Source of the DNA: Verrucomicrobiota bacterium
Lineage (GTDB): Bacteria > Verrucomicrobiota > Verrucomicrobiia > Opitutales > Opitutaceae
Direction of reading: 5' to 3'
Length of the DNA: 64,000 nucleotides
Assembly: GCA_016222805.1 (NCBI GenBank)
Contig: JACRQG010000046.1
Location: 213,049 to 277,048, forward strand
Shown: positions 63,520-64,000 of the stretch, piece after piece
Layout: every line of letters starts with the position of its first letter
How positions within the stretch are numbered: position 1 is the first letter of the stretch
Translations under genes and position numbers: made by a program
Notes under the pieces: generated by a model
What the model was told of the DNA's origin: nothing
Databases searched by the model: none
Seen by the model: the letters and a program-made list of their open reading frames with translations, nothing else

Positions 63520-64000
63520 CTACTTCCGCTCCGCCATCGGTACGAAGTCGCGCTTGGTCGGTCCGGTGAACACCTGCCGCGGACGGCAGATCTTGTTCTT
63601 CGGATTCGAGGCAACTTCCTTCCAATTGGCGATCCAGCCCGGCATGCGCCCGATGGCGAACATCACCGTGAACATGTTCTGCGGGATGCCGAGGGCGCGC
63701 ATGATCAGGCCGCTGTAGAAGTCGACGTTGGGATAGAGCTTCCGCGAAAGGAAGTAGTCGTCCTTCAGCGCCGCGTCCTCGAGTTTGCGCGCGATCGCGA
63801 GCAGCGGGTCATCCTTGATGCCGAGGCTCGCGAGGGCCTTGTCGAAGCTCGCCTTGATGATCTTGGCGCGCGGATCGTAGTTGCGGTAGACGCGGTGACC
63901 GAAACCCATCAGCCGGTGGCCGGCCTTGCCCGAGCGGGCGGCCTCGATGAACTTGCTGCCGTCGTCGCCCTCGGCGTGGATGCTTTCCAGCATCTCGATC
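63520..64000 (-). CDS. gltA: Citrate synthase, partial (C-terminal part)
   Basis: About 160 C-terminal residues, running off the right edge. [15 protein letters not shown] carries the catalytic His, and [16 protein letters not shown] the catalytic Asp; [21 protein letters not shown] is the tail of the type II bacterial form. It condenses acetyl-CoA with oxaloacetate. Confidence 0.97.
   Translation of the reverse strand, partial: IEMLESIHAEGDDGSKFIEAARSGKAGHRLMGFGHRVYRNYDPRAKIIKASFDKALASLGIKDDPLLAIARKLEDAALKDDYFLSRKLYPNVDFYSGLIMRALGIPQNMFTVMFAIGRMPGWIANWKEVASNPKNKICRPRQVFTGPTKRDFVPMAERK

Overview
The window is GC-rich, densely coding bacterial DNA with no rRNA, tRNA, insertion sequence, prophage or CRISPR array that I can see. 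The gene style points to Verrucomicrobiota, most likely an Opitutaceae relative (inference, no marker gene was searched). Signs are large TonB-dependent receptors without SusD partners, PEP-CTERM-type surface proteins, secreted beta-propeller glycosidase-like proteins, a sulfatase, Tat-exported oxidoreductases and a GldA/F/G-like exporter next to a DUF4340 protein.

Region 1 (1-11472, minus strand) looks like one degradation locus: a ceramidase-like enzyme, a TonB receptor, a large protein joining an M14 peptidase domain to an alpha/beta-hydrolase, two adjacent beta-propeller proteins and an amidohydrolase that leaves the window. Region 2 (11608-24719, plus) holds two PEP-CTERM-type proteins, a secreted protein of unknown role, BirA (with an in-frame amber codon before its C-terminal domain), the exporter genes, DUF4340 and AsmA-like proteins and a lipoprotein cyclophilin. 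Region 3 (24824-26520, minus) is trpS plus a hexapeptide transferase-like gene.

Region 4 (26730-39014) is a sugar-acid catabolic cluster built around galactonate: DgoD, DgoK, an HpcH/HpaI aldolase in place of DgoA, two D-2-hydroxyacid dehydrogenases, an MFS sugar-acid transporter, a sialidase-like propeller, a sulfatase, a Tat-exported aldo/keto reductase and a LacI regulator. A shared 13-bp motif lies in its two divergent intergenic regions and may be the LacI operator. Region 5 (39048-43580, minus) is an ATGA-overlapping pair of unknown function, a very long HEAT-like protein with a frameshifted 5' end and a membrane protein. Region 6 (43720-48282, minus) has two MDR dehydrogenases, an AGCS amino-acid symporter and UDP-xylose synthase.

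Region 7 (48457-64000) is mainly housekeeping: tgt (zinc cysteines missing), trpG/pabA, nrdR, a HIT protein, an S9 peptidase with a TonB receptor, the minus-strand run pdxJ-acpS-unknown-nnr-dprA, a PEP-CTERM protein with a sigma-54-like promoter, a VC0807-like membrane protein and the 3' end of gltA.
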